Under the pieces are notes generated by a model. That model was not told where the DNA came from. It did not search any database and saw only the letters and a program-made list of their open reading frames with translations. 62,323 nt of DNA, taken from assembly GCA_043822065.1 (NCBI GenBank), contig JBDRCC010000017.1:1-62323 (forward strand), written 5' to 3'. Position 1 is the first letter of the stretch. The number at the start of each line of letters is the position of its first letter. Made by a program: the position numbers and the translations under genes. Positions 42,865 to 51,226 of the stretch are shown one piece after another. This DNA comes from JBDRCC01 sp043822065 [NCBI: archaeon] (lineage in GTDB: Archaea; Undinarchaeota; CAZHTU01).

Positions 42865-44138
42865 GCGCTTACTGCCGCCACTGGCTTTGAAGGCGCCTTT
42901 GGTTTGGCTGGCTTTTTCTCGCCAAGAATTATTTTCATCGGCTTCGACTTCGGGCTCATATTCCCATGGTCGTCAAAAGAGTGGACTATCACCAAGTTCT
43001 CGCCCTTTTTCAGCTTGACGCTGGAGATGCTGAAGCTTCCGGTTTTGGACGCAAGAGCTCTCCCTGCAGAGGCACGGTTGACAAAGACCTCTACAGTCGT
43101 GCCGGGGTCTGCTTTTCCAGTAAGCGTGACGGGGGACTTGTCGAAGTAGGCAGCAACCGTTGTCTTCGGAGTTGCAAGCCTGCGCCGCTTTCTCTTTTTC
43201 TTCTTCTGCTGCTTGATCGACGTTGTCTGCGGCTTGGCCGGACGTCGCGGCTTCCTTTTTCGTTTTGGCGCTTTGGCTGGCGGCTTCTTGGCAGCTAATT
43301 TTGCCTGCTTCTTTGGCTTAGCCTTGGTCTGCCTCTTCTTCGGCTTTTTAGCTTTCGGCTTCGCCCTCTTTGTTTTTGGCTTCTTGGCTGGTTTCTTTTT
43401 CGGTTTTAGCTTCTTGGCTTTCTTTTTAGGCTTGGGTTTGGGTTTTGGCTTAGCCTTGGCTGGTTTCTTTTTCGCCTTCGGCTTTTTGACTTTCTTCGGC
43501 TTCGCTTTTTTGGCTTTAGGCTTCCTCTTTGCCCGTTCCCGACCAGCAATCTTTTCGAGCAGGGCTCGGTTCTGCTCAAGAAGAGCCTCAATTGCCTCTG
43601 ACTGCTTGTGGATGAGCATGGAGTACTTTTTTAGCTCAAAGTCTGCGTCAAACCTAGCACCGTGGATGAGCTTCTTGTTGTCCCTATTTGCCTTTTCGAG
43701 GTCGCTGACGTCTGACTTTATAGTGTCGATGTCCTGCCTAAGCTCGCCCTTAATCTCCCTTAGGACAGCAATGCTTTCTGCAAGGATTTCACGCTCCTTG
43801 GATAAGTCCTCTTTCAGGCGCCGGTCTATCTTCCTCAGCTCTGTGACAAGGATGGGCATTTTTACCTGGGTGGATGGCTGCTGCATCTCCCTAAACGCCC
43901 CGCCAAGGACGTTAAACGAATCCGAGAATACTAAGCCCTCAAAAAGCAGGTTTCCGGCATTGTCCTCAATGACGTACCTGCCCCCTCCGTACTTGCCGTG
44001 CAGGAACCTGCACAAGGAGTCAATATCTGCCACGTCTGGCGGCAGCTGGAGTATTGTGTCAATCGCAACAAGCTTTTTCTTTCTTTGGCGGATGTCTATT
44101 GTCTTTTTTGAAAGCTTTAGCGGGTAGTTAAGGTCCAT
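42861..44138 (-). CDS. Coiled-coil protein with lysine-rich linker and C-terminal Ig-like domain
   Basis: 425 residues, unrecognised architecture. Residues 1-90 are a globular domain (LVAIDTILQLPPDVADIDSL, GGGRYVIEDNAGNLLF). Residues ~95-200 are coiled coil (LTKR-like RRLKEDLSKEREILAESIA). Residues ~205-335 are an almost pure Lys/Pro/Ala/Arg stretch resembling histone H1 tails. Residues ~340-410 form a bacterial Ig-like beta domain (SPVTLTGKADPGTTVEVFVN, GSFSISSVKLKKGENLVIV). There is no signal peptide or membrane helix. The basic stretch could bind nucleic acid or an acidic surface polymer. Confidence 0.6.
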   Translation of the reverse strand: MDLNYPLKLSKKTIDIRQRKKKLVAIDTILQLPPDVADIDSLCRFLHGKYGGGRYVIEDNAGNLLFEGLVFSDSFNVLGGAFREMQQPSTQVKMPILVTELRKIDRRLKEDLSKEREILAESIAVLREIKGELRQDIDTIKSDVSDLEKANRDNKKLIHGARFDADFELKKYSMLIHKQSEAIEALLEQNRALLEKIAGRERAKRKPKAKKAKPKKVKKPKAKKKPAKAKPKPKPKPKKKAKKLKPKKKPAKKPKTKRAKPKAKKPKKRQTKAKPKKQAKLAAKKPPAKAPKRKRKPRRPAKPQTTSIKQQKKKKRKRRRLATPKTTVAAYFDKSPVTLTGKADPGTTVEVFVNRASAGRALASKTGSFSISSVKLKKGENLVIVHSFDDHGNMSPKSKPMKIILGEKKPAKPKAPSKPVAAVSA

Positions 44139-44179
44139 AAAAATATGATAAGCCCAGGATATTTATACCTTTCTTTGCC

Positions 44180-45415
44180 TCAAATCTCGTCTTCTTCAAG
44201 GGCTTTCTCGCGTATCAGGAAGGAGGTTACTGGGGCAGAGGTTATTATCTTCGTGGCTACGGTGGAGGAAATCACTGACACGAGCACAAAGACAAACACA
44301 ATCACAACAATGAATTCCGCATTTGCAATGCTGGCTGCGACCACTAGGGGCGCGGTTGCCGCCGCAGCTATTCCCCTCGGGCCTATGAAGCTGGCAAGCA
44401 GCTTGTCTTTTACCGGTATGTCCTCTTCTGATTTCCAATAGGTCAGGAAAACTGCAAGGGGCCTTGCGCCGAGAATCCCAAGGAACGTAAACAGGAGTAT
44501 CCTAAACCAGGAGACGCTAAGGCCAGCGGCGGGCGCCAGGTTGATGCTTGCGCCGAGAAGCATGAATACAGACAATCGGAGCATCACTGAAAACGCATCG
44601 TCAAAGCGCTGGACGTCCTTCTTGCCAGGGAATGCTATGTTCCCTGCGATGAGGCCGCAGACTGCAACTGCGAGTATGCCTGAGCCGCCAACATTCTCGC
44701 CGAGGGCGTAGGTTATGAGGGCTATTGAAAACGCCAGGAGCGGGGAAAGGTCGCGGTCTGCCTTGTTCAGGAGCTTGCCAGCGGCGAACCCGACCACGAC
44801 GCCGGTGCCTACGCCGGCAGCAATCATAAGCCAAAACTTGTTGAGGTAAAGCATGGACAGGTCAACGCCAGAGACTACCGCATCGCCTTTTGATAAAAAG
44901 TCGAATATTATGAGCGGGATAAGGACGGATATTGGCGAATTCATTATTGACTCGACCATAAGAAGGTTGCTTGTTTTTTCGTGGTCGGAAAGCAAATCCT
45001 TGAAGGTCACAACGACGTCCGTGGACGTGCCGCTTATTATCGCCGCAAGTAGTATCGCGCCCAGGGCTGACAAGCCAAGGACAAGAATTCCAAGAGCCGA
45101 GAACAGGGCTATGGCTACGGCAACTGCGATTATTGTGAGCCTGAACGCGCTGTCAGATACCTGCTTGAACACGCGCATTTGCATGTTGAACGAGCCTGCA
45201 AATACGATTATTATCAGTGCTAAGCTCCTCAAAAAATCTGGCACGGTGCCCATGAGCCCAACGTCTATGACTCCGAGGACGGTTGGCCCCATCGCAAGCC
45301 CTGCGAGAAGGAGGAGAAACGAGTCCGGAATCCTGAACTTGCGCAGGCTGTTTGCGATTATCACGCCGAACCCTAATAGGAACGCAAAATAGGTCACGAT
45401 AAGCGTGGTAGACAT
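44180..45415 (-). CDS. NhaP-like cation/proton antiporter with altered ND motif
   Basis: 411 residues from ATG 45415. An upstream extension is open but reads as shadow sequence. About 12 membrane helices: TYFAFLLGFGVIIANSLRKF, SFLLLLAGLAMGPTVLG, then IISGTSTDVVVTFKDLL. The CPA1 motif that normally reads ND is ESIMNSPISVL here, so the ion-binding Asp is Ser. Later motifs VGGSGILAVAVCGLIAGNIA and FIGPRGIAAAATAPLV are conserved. It is either a transporter with changed specificity or one needing another carboxylate. Promoter shared with the divergent small gene. Confidence 0.87.
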   Translation of the reverse strand: MSTTLIVTYFAFLLGFGVIIANSLRKFRIPDSFLLLLAGLAMGPTVLGVIDVGLMGTVPDFLRSLALIIIVFAGSFNMQMRVFKQVSDSAFRLTIIAVAVAIALFSALGILVLGLSALGAILLAAIISGTSTDVVVTFKDLLSDHEKTSNLLMVESIMNSPISVLIPLIIFDFLSKGDAVVSGVDLSMLYLNKFWLMIAAGVGTGVVVGFAAGKLLNKADRDLSPLLAFSIALITYALGENVGGSGILAVAVCGLIAGNIAFPGKKDVQRFDDAFSVMLRLSVFMLLGASINLAPAAGLSVSWFRILLFTFLGILGARPLAVFLTYWKSEEDIPVKDKLLASFIGPRGIAAAATAPLVVAASIANAEFIVVIVFVFVLVSVISSTVATKIITSAPVTSFLIREKALEEDEI

Positions 45416-45436
45416 AGCACGGATAATCGCCTTAAG

Positions 45437-45444
45437 ATTTAAAT
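45437..45444. promoter_or_regulatory. Shared palindromic TATA element
   Basis: ATTTAAAT is a perfect palindrome. It lies about 26 bases from the antiporter start on the minus strand and about 29 bases from the start at 45470 on the plus strand, so one TBP site may serve both leaderless genes. Confidence 0.5.
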
Positions 45445-45469
45445 AGTTTATAGTCCTATTCAATTTAGG

Positions 45470-45760
45470 ATGGAATTCAGGATTGGAAAGCTTAGGCTTA
45501 ACATTGTTGAGAACAGCCCTGGCAGTCTCGCAATTGAGTATGAGATAGACGCCCACCGCACCCAGGAGAGCCTGCCGTCGCAGGAGATGATTGAGTGTGT
45601 TGACGACCTCAGGGCAGGCCTGCGGAAATTCGAGGACCAGAGGCGGCGCCAGGAGGAGGCAAAAGCGATGTTTGACTCGCACACGGTGTCAAAGCTTCAG
45701 TCTCTAGGCATACGGGATTTCGCATACCTCACAAGGGGCATAAAAGAGGACAACGAGTAG
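45470..45760 (+). CDS. Small hypothetical protein, 96 aa
   Basis: Not recognised. A beta-rich N-terminal part (FRIGKLRLNIVENSPGSLAI) is followed by a charged helix (DLRAGLRKFEDQRRRQEEA). No membrane segment. It starts leaderless from the shared promoter and ends where the convergent coiled-coil gene ends. Confidence 0.6.
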   Translation: MEFRIGKLRLNIVENSPGSLAIEYEIDAHRTQESLPSQEMIECVDDLRAGLRKFEDQRRRQEEAKAMFDSHTVSKLQSLGIRDFAYLTRGIKEDNE

Positions 45761-46384
45761 CTACTCTATTCCCTCAATAGTCGTTTCATACAGCTCGCGC
45801 CAGCCAGGGATGTTTAGGATATTGTAGAGAAGCTCAAGCGAGTCCCTTTCTGTTTTGGTAGTGTTCTCCATCAGGCTTATCACGCTGTCCAGCTGGGAAA
45901 CGTAAGCTTGGATTTCAGGGGGGGCTGAGTGCGAAACCTCTCCGCACAGCTTGCGTATGCGCTCTAATGAGGATACTTGGTCTTCGACAAGAACCCCGAT
46001 AATCAGGTCGTCGCTTATCTCTGATTTAAGGCGCTCAAGCTCTTCAAGCAGGGTCTTGTCCATTTTTGAAGCCTCATTGAATCGCTTGAGCTCAAGGACA
46101 AGGCGGGCCTCCTCATCAAAAGTTGAGCGGAATTCACCGATTTCCGCCTTCAGCTGCTTGAGCTTTGAATAAAGCTTCTTGTCCTTTGGTATAATCTTAA
46201 GGTAGTCATCAAGCTTTGAAAACCCCTGGAACTGCAGGAACGCTTCATTGGCATCCTTGTTCTCCAGGATGCTGCGCTTCTTCAGGACCGTCTGCTGGAT
46301 TTCAGCAATATGCTGCCTGGCAGCCCGCTGGGTCTCAGCGTCAAGCTCTTCAACCAGTTTTTTGCTTATGCCTGGGAATTCCAT
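45761..46384 (-). CDS. Coiled-coil protein linked to Mrr-like membrane paralogues
   Basis: 207 residues, helical throughout (KKLVEELDAETQRAARQHIA, LKQLKAEIGEFRSTFDEEA, LLEELERLKSEISDDL), with no signal peptide or membrane helix. Not recognised. Its ATG follows the stop of the 533-residue membrane protein with no gap, so it is probably co-translated and a partner of that system. Confidence 0.6.
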   Translation of the reverse strand: MEFPGISKKLVEELDAETQRAARQHIAEIQQTVLKKRSILENKDANEAFLQFQGFSKLDDYLKIIPKDKKLYSKLKQLKAEIGEFRSTFDEEARLVLELKRFNEASKMDKTLLEELERLKSEISDDLIIGVLVEDQVSSLERIRKLCGEVSHSAPPEIQAYVSQLDSVISLMENTTKTERDSLELLYNILNIPGWRELYETTIEGIE

Positions 46385-47986
46385 TTATGCGCCTAGCTTC
46401 TTGAGAAGCTTGTCAATCTTCTTCCTTTTCACGCCCTCGAACTTGTAAAGCTCTTTCTTTGGAAGCTTCTCAGCGGCTTTTAAATCCTCGAGGTATTTAT
46501 AACCTTCTTTTGCCTTTTTCTCCTTCTTCAGCCGAGCGTCTATTTTGTCCAGCACTTTTTTGTCCTCAGTTGGGTGCGGATAAAACGCATACGGCCATAT
46601 CCTCAGGTAATCCTGATACAAGTACGTAAACGCGTGGAACGGGAGCAGCAGTATGTTTATTACCAAGTAGATGAAAAGCGCGTTCGAAAGGGACGCGCTG
46701 TAAGCGAAGGATGCCCTTAAAAGCAGGAGCTGGATGAACATGTACGCGAAAAAGATGTAGCTCCGCTTTATTATGACGTTGAATGTCCAGAAGAGCTTCA
46801 CAGTCCCCCAACAGACGTTCCTCCAGAAGTGGATATAGTTGCTTACGCCCATGAGGTTATAGAATACCTTCTCAAAAATTTGGTAGGGCCATTTGCGGAA
46901 GTAGCACTGGATGTAGTGGAAACGGTAGGCTTCCCCGTCAACCGCGCTGACAAGGCCGCTCGCCCATTCAGTATCCAGGTGCACGTTCTTGACTATCGGC
47001 CGGTTAAAGTAGAGTATCTTCCAGAATGGGATATACATCAGCTCCCTGCCAGTGATTATGATGTCCTCCGGCGGCACGTTAAACCAGCTTGCAACGTACC
47101 TCTGGCCAATCAGCTTCGATTCATGCTTCTCAAGCGAGGGCTTGTAGACTGAAAAGAGCACGTTTTTGGGGAGCCACTTCGGCTTGAATATTTTGCCCAT
47201 TTTCGCGCGGAAGTCCTTGTACGTGCGGTGAATGGCCTCGTGGCTAAGCACATAATTAAGGCCATTGACTGCGATTGCGTCCTGTGGCGAAGTAAACAGA
47301 TTAAAGTATACATCCCCATCCCAGGCGCTCACTCCAAAAAAGCCTTGGTGCGAGCCTATGTACGTCGTCTTCCGCTCCGGCTTTTTAGCAACCTGGTAAG
47401 TGAACTTCCAGAAGGGCATATACACGAACTCTAGTGTCGCGATGTACATGCATGCCCAGTTATAATGCATGAGCTTCTCAAAGTAATACTTGAAGTAGTA
47501 CAGGGCCTGTTCGTAGGTTATCCGCGGCTCGTATGCGGGATACCCCTGCCACCAGGGCTGCTCGATTGACGCCTTGCCGATAAGCTGCTCGAGTTTCTCC
47601 GGCGTGACGATCTGGATGTGGGTGTTTGTCGCGGCGACCTGGGCATCTTTGGTGAAGCCGGTGTTCGTCAGGTACATGCCGTAGAACGCTTCTGCATGCT
47701 GCATTATTTTTGACATCTGGTAAACGTCGGTGTCGGTCAGCTGGTCTGCCTTGCGGTTAATCATCACCAGGATCCTGCCGAAAGGCCGTTCAATGTCGCG
47801 CTTTTCTGCGAATATGTCCGTCCGGTAAGTTATCTGGTGCTTGCCAGTCTCTGGGATATACGTCGGCTCCTGGCCCATCTCAAGGGTGGTCATCCCACCC
47901 TCGACAATGCCGACATTCCTCTGGACGTCGTAGCCGTAGATGTTAAGCATCTCTTCTGCAATGTCAAGCATTTGGTATATGTCCAT
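46385..47986 (-). CDS. Mrr-like domain membrane protein, paralogue 2
   Basis: 533 residues. Residues 1-150 resemble an Mrr/restriction-endonuclease-like fold (MLNIYGYDVQRNVGI, DIFAEKRDIERPFGRILVM, NTGFTKDAQVAA..IVTPEKLEQLIGKA). Where active Mrr enzymes have Q-x-K, this protein has VMINR, so cleavage is unlikely. Two copies of an E-x-x-Y-x-P-F-W-K module follow (LEFVYMPFWKFTYQV and RELMYIPFWKILYFN). C-terminal membrane helices (FAYMFIQLLLLRASFAYS; ALFIYLVINILLLPFHAF) lead to YQDYLRIWPYAFYP and a basic tail. It is paralogous along its length to the upstream gene and overlaps it by one base. Confidence 0.7.
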   Translation of the reverse strand: MDIYQMLDIAEEMLNIYGYDVQRNVGIVEGGMTTLEMGQEPTYIPETGKHQITYRTDIFAEKRDIERPFGRILVMINRKADQLTDTDVYQMSKIMQHAEAFYGMYLTNTGFTKDAQVAATNTHIQIVTPEKLEQLIGKASIEQPWWQGYPAYEPRITYEQALYYFKYYFEKLMHYNWACMYIATLEFVYMPFWKFTYQVAKKPERKTTYIGSHQGFFGVSAWDGDVYFNLFTSPQDAIAVNGLNYVLSHEAIHRTYKDFRAKMGKIFKPKWLPKNVLFSVYKPSLEKHESKLIGQRYVASWFNVPPEDIIITGRELMYIPFWKILYFNRPIVKNVHLDTEWASGLVSAVDGEAYRFHYIQCYFRKWPYQIFEKVFYNLMGVSNYIHFWRNVCWGTVKLFWTFNVIIKRSYIFFAYMFIQLLLLRASFAYSASLSNALFIYLVINILLLPFHAFTYLYQDYLRIWPYAFYPHPTEDKKVLDKIDARLKKEKKAKEGYKYLEDLKAAEKLPKKELYKFEGVKRKKIDKLLKKLGA

Positions 47987-49683
47987 TATACTGCCTTCCT
48001 TGCGTCCTTGAGCTTCGTGTGGGCTTTTTTGTCCATGTACGCCTCGAAGCGCCGCCTAGATACGGCATCAAGCTCGCCGGCTTCGTACATTGTCTGGAGC
48101 TCGTCGAGTGCTTTGACCTTTTCCATCTCCTTTGCAGCCTTCTTCCCTATTAGTATCGCCTCTTTTTTGGTCACGAATGGGTGGCCGTACTTCTTGCCGG
48201 ACGACCCCTTGCCCCAAGGATAGAGCATTAGGTAGTCCCTCATGAGGTAAAGGAATGCATAGCCCGGGCCGATAAACACGAACAGCAGCCCGATGAACAC
48301 CAGCAGCATAATCCCTGTTTTGAAGACAAGCATCCCATAGACCATTCCCAAGAAGAGGGCAAAAAAGAGCAAGTCTATCCAGCGGTAGCTTGCGCGTATC
48401 CCGAACTTCCAGTAGAGTATGCGGTTTAGGAAGTTGTAAGTCACGCGGTTCATAAGCTTGGTGTACTTCTTTGGCCCCAGCAGGTTGACCATGTACTTCT
48501 CTGCCATCAGGAAGACAATGTTCTTCCGGAGAGGCACGTTCTTGTAAAGGTTGAAAACATCAAGCATTAGCCCGGATACCTGGAGATTTATGTACTCTAC
48601 CTCGTTCCAGGCGTTTTTTATGTATGGGAGGTTCTCAATCCTGAAGCGCCACCAGGGGAAGTAGCAAAGCTCAATCGCAGAAATCTGTATGTTCTTCGGG
48701 TCAGTGTCCCAGAAGTAGGACAGCCACTGGGTTGCGACGACCTTGGCTTCCCATTTCTCAATCGCGGGCTTGTATACCTGAAACCGGACCCCAGGCGGCA
48801 TTCCTTTCGGCTTTGAAACCTTTCCTGGGGTGCCGAATGGCGCAAAGACGAACTGCAGGTAGGCATCTCCAGGGACAAACCCCCGTACTGCGTTTTCATA
48901 CCCGCGCTTTTTGTTTTCAGGCGTGTTTGCAAGCTTCATCAGCTCTATCGGGTCATAATCCCACCAGAGGTCAATCATGCCGTCGTAGGCGTTTATTGCA
49001 AATGCATTGAAAAATGACGTGCCAAGCGGCTTGGGGCTGGCTATGTTGCCATCTGCGTCCTTTTCAATAACGCTGTAGTTGAATTTCCAGTAGGGCATAT
49101 ATGCAAGCTCGGACCAGGCAACCTTGCTTACGTCCCAGGACCTTTGGAACCATGCGATTACTGTGTGTTTTATCTTCCTAACCGCGTCGGAATATGCAAA
49201 CCTCACAGGATAGGCGTTGACTGACTGCCACCAGGGCTTCTGCGCCATCGCCTTGCCTATGAGCTGCTCTATCCGCTCAGGGGTAAAGACCTCTATATTG
49301 TTCTGTTTTGCATGCTCCGCCGCCTCGTCATCGATGCCGGTAAGCGAAAGCATGAGGCCGAGATATGAATCAGAAACTTTTCTCACCGTGTTGAGATGGG
49401 TTATTTGTGAAACATTGACCTTGGAGTTGGACCTGTTGTACATGACCACAATCCTTCCAAATGGCCGCTCGAGGTCCTTCTTCTCTGCAAAAATGTCGAC
49501 CTTGTAGATTATCGGGGCCCGCTCCTCAGTCTCGGTCTGTATGGTCTTCCCGCCGACCTCGATTTCGCGCGTCAGGTCAGCGGTTGTGACGGTCGCCCCG
49601 GAGATACCTACGTCACGTTCCACTTCGTATCCGTAAAGAATTAGCAACCTCTCTGTAAGGTCTACTAATTGCTGAATATCCAT
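47986..49683 (-). CDS. Mrr-like domain membrane protein, paralogue 1
   Basis: 565 residues with the same architecture as its neighbour. Mrr-like N-terminal domain (LLILYGYEVERDVGI, VDIFAEKKDLERPFGRIVVM, LTGIDDEAAEHAKQNNI, TPERIEQLIGKA), with MYNR in place of the catalytic Q-x-K. Two aromatic modules (SELAYMPYWKFNYSV and IELCYFPWWRFRIEN) follow. Membrane helices LLFFALFLGMVYGMLVF and GIMLLVFIGLLFVFIGPGYA are near the C-terminus, then LMRDYLMLYPWGKG and a charged tail. TTTTTATTTG about 28 bases upstream is a possible own promoter; DUF211 lies 50 bases before it. Confidence 0.7.
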   Translation of the reverse strand: MDIQQLVDLTERLLILYGYEVERDVGISGATVTTADLTREIEVGGKTIQTETEERAPIIYKVDIFAEKKDLERPFGRIVVMYNRSNSKVNVSQITHLNTVRKVSDSYLGLMLSLTGIDDEAAEHAKQNNIEVFTPERIEQLIGKAMAQKPWWQSVNAYPVRFAYSDAVRKIKHTVIAWFQRSWDVSKVAWSELAYMPYWKFNYSVIEKDADGNIASPKPLGTSFFNAFAINAYDGMIDLWWDYDPIELMKLANTPENKKRGYENAVRGFVPGDAYLQFVFAPFGTPGKVSKPKGMPPGVRFQVYKPAIEKWEAKVVATQWLSYFWDTDPKNIQISAIELCYFPWWRFRIENLPYIKNAWNEVEYINLQVSGLMLDVFNLYKNVPLRKNIVFLMAEKYMVNLLGPKKYTKLMNRVTYNFLNRILYWKFGIRASYRWIDLLFFALFLGMVYGMLVFKTGIMLLVFIGLLFVFIGPGYAFLYLMRDYLMLYPWGKGSSGKKYGHPFVTKKEAILIGKKAAKEMEKVKALDELQTMYEAGELDAVSRRRFEAYMDKKAHTKLKDARKAV

Positions 49684-49732
49684 GGGGTATTATAGGGGCA
49701 ATACAAATAAAAAGCTTCCTAAGGCGGAAAAA

Positions 49733-50068
49733 CTACTTTATCATGAGCTTGTCTTGGGGTGTCTCTACCTCTTCGATAATCTCATTGCCGGCAGCGACCT
49801 CGTCGATGCTGTGTATGACCCCGCCGGCGTCCTCAACGGCCTCTTTTACCTCTTTGTAGACTATTGCCTTGCCCTGGAGGGTAAGCTTTATGGTTTCCGT
49901 GTTCTTGTCGATTTCATAGAGCACAAGGTTAACGCCGTCAACGCCGCTAAGCTGGCAAAGGGTGTCTGCAAGCTCTATGAGTTCCGGGCTGTGCGGCTTC
50001 AGGATGTCCAGTACAAGCCTGCGTATCCTCGACTTCTTAGGTTCAGCTGATTGTCTCCGGTCTGCCAT
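49733..50068 (-). CDS. DUF211 family protein
   Basis: 111 residues from ATG 50068. The family signature is IRRLVLDILKPHSPELIELA, VDGVNLVLYEIDKNTETIK and EDAGGVIHSIDEVAAG. DUF211 is a widespread archaeal ferredoxin-fold family of unknown function. The start is chosen by TTTAAGTA at 50091-50098, about 27 bases upstream; ATG 50080 is too close. Divergent from trm1. It may lead the operon with the Mrr-like membrane proteins. Confidence 0.9.
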   Translation of the reverse strand: MADRRQSAEPKKSRIRRLVLDILKPHSPELIELADTLCQLSGVDGVNLVLYEIDKNTETIKLTLQGKAIVYKEVKEAVEDAGGVIHSIDEVAAGNEIIEEVETPQDKLMIK

Positions 50069-50110
50069 GATAACTCTCATAAGCTTGGTATACTTAAAAA
50101 AGGTTGCGAA

Positions 50111-51226
50111 ATGTTAACCACGAAGACAAGAGAAGGCACGACTGGGCTCATAGTCCCGGACATATCTCACTACGGAAAATCGTCACAATTTCCCCCTTCA
50201 GAAGCCCCGGTTTTTTACAACCCGGTGATGGAATTCTCAAGGACAGTGTCGGTTTGCTTCCTCAAGGGCGTTGGCGCCAAGGGCAGCCTATGCGATGCCC
50301 TTGCCGCAAGCGGGGCCAGGGGGCTGAGGTATGCAAATGAGGTTGGGGGGCTGAGGCTTACGTTCTTTGACAGGAACCCGCAAGCAGTTGCTTTGATTAA
50401 AAGAAACCTTAGAAGCTTAAAAATAAAAGCCGAAGTCCAGCGCGGGGACACAAATTCGCTTCTGTCAGGCCGGCATTGGGATATAGTCGACATCGACCCG
50501 TTTGGGACGCCTGTGCCTTTCCTTGACTCCTGCGCAAGGGCGTCTGAAAAGGTAGGAATGGTTACTGCCACAGACACGGCAAACCTGTGCGGGGTCTACC
50601 CAAAGGCCTGCTTGAGGCTGTATGGGTGCAAGCCGTTTAGGTCAGATTTTGTCCATGAGGCTGGCGTTAGGATACTCCTCGGGAAGATTGCATCCACGTA
50701 TGCCCAGCACGAGAAGGCAGTCTACCCAATCCTGACACAATCGAGCCAACACTACTTCCGCGCATTTTTTGACATTAGGCGCGGTGCAAAGAGGGCGGAT
50801 GACACGTTAAAGAATATCGGGTATATTCTTTACTGCCCAAAGTGCTTGTCAAGGGAGGTTTCTTTAGTCCCTGATAAGAAGTGCCCCTGCGGCAAGAGAT
50901 ATTTGGCATATGGCCCGCTCTGGGCAAGAGAGCTGTTTAACCAGCCCATGTGCAAAAAGATGATTGCGCCAGCCAAAGCATATGGCAAGCAGTATGAGCA
51001 GTTTTTTGCCACGGTGGCTGAAGAGGCGGGCATAAACTGCCCGTATTACAACTACCACAAGCTGAACTCCAAAATGACCTCTTCCCCCCCAAAATTCGAC
51101 CTCTTTTTGGATGCACTTAGGAAAAAAGGCTACGCAGCAGCAAAATCCCACATGGACAAGGAGCCTACATTCCGCACTGATGCCCCTGTAAAGCGGATAA
51201 AGGTAGTTTTAAAATCCCTATCCTAA
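50111..51226 (+). CDS. trm1: tRNA (guanine26-N2)-dimethyltransferase Trm1
   Basis: 371 residues from ATG 50111. Makes dimethylguanosine at tRNA position 26 using SAM. Signatures: [18 protein letters not shown] with [19 protein letters not shown]-binding [15 protein letters not shown], catalytic [31 protein letters not shown]. The C-terminal domain has zinc-type Cys pairs ([24 protein letters not shown]). It overlaps the TFB stop by nine bases on the opposite strand. Confidence 0.95.
   Translation: MLTTKTREGTTGLIVPDISHYGKSSQFPPSEAPVFYNPVMEFSRTVSVCFLKGVGAKGSLCDALAASGARGLRYANEVGGLRLTFFDRNPQAVALIKRNLRSLKIKAEVQRGDTNSLLSGRHWDIVDIDPFGTPVPFLDSCARASEKVGMVTATDTANLCGVYPKACLRLYGCKPFRSDFVHEAGVRILLGKIASTYAQHEKAVYPILTQSSQHYFRAFFDIRRGAKRADDTLKNIGYILYCPKCLSREVSLVPDKKCPCGKRYLAYGPLWARELFNQPMCKKMIAPAKAYGKQYEQFFATVAEEAGINCPYYNYHKLNSKMTSSPPKFDLFLDALRKKGYAAAKSHMDKEPTFRTDAPVKRIKVVLKSLS

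Noticed and set aside
43213-44127. 304-codon Phe/Gly/Leu-rich frame antisense to the lysine-rich protein, looking like a membrane protein
   Set aside because: Hydrophobicity is the complement of lysine codons (AAG/AAA giving CTT/TTT); the opposite strand has the coherent domain structure.
42861-44138. Histone or H1 homologue
   Set aside because: Only the composition is similar; the flanking coiled coil and Ig-like domain are unrelated to histones.
45416-45682. Upstream extension of the NhaP-like antiporter
   Set aside because: It overlaps the divergent 96-residue gene, and the palindromic promoter sits between them.
46385-49683. Active Mrr-type defence nuclease
   Set aside because: The catalytic Q/E-x-K is replaced by MINR or MYNR in both paralogues, and no methylase or other defence gene is nearby.
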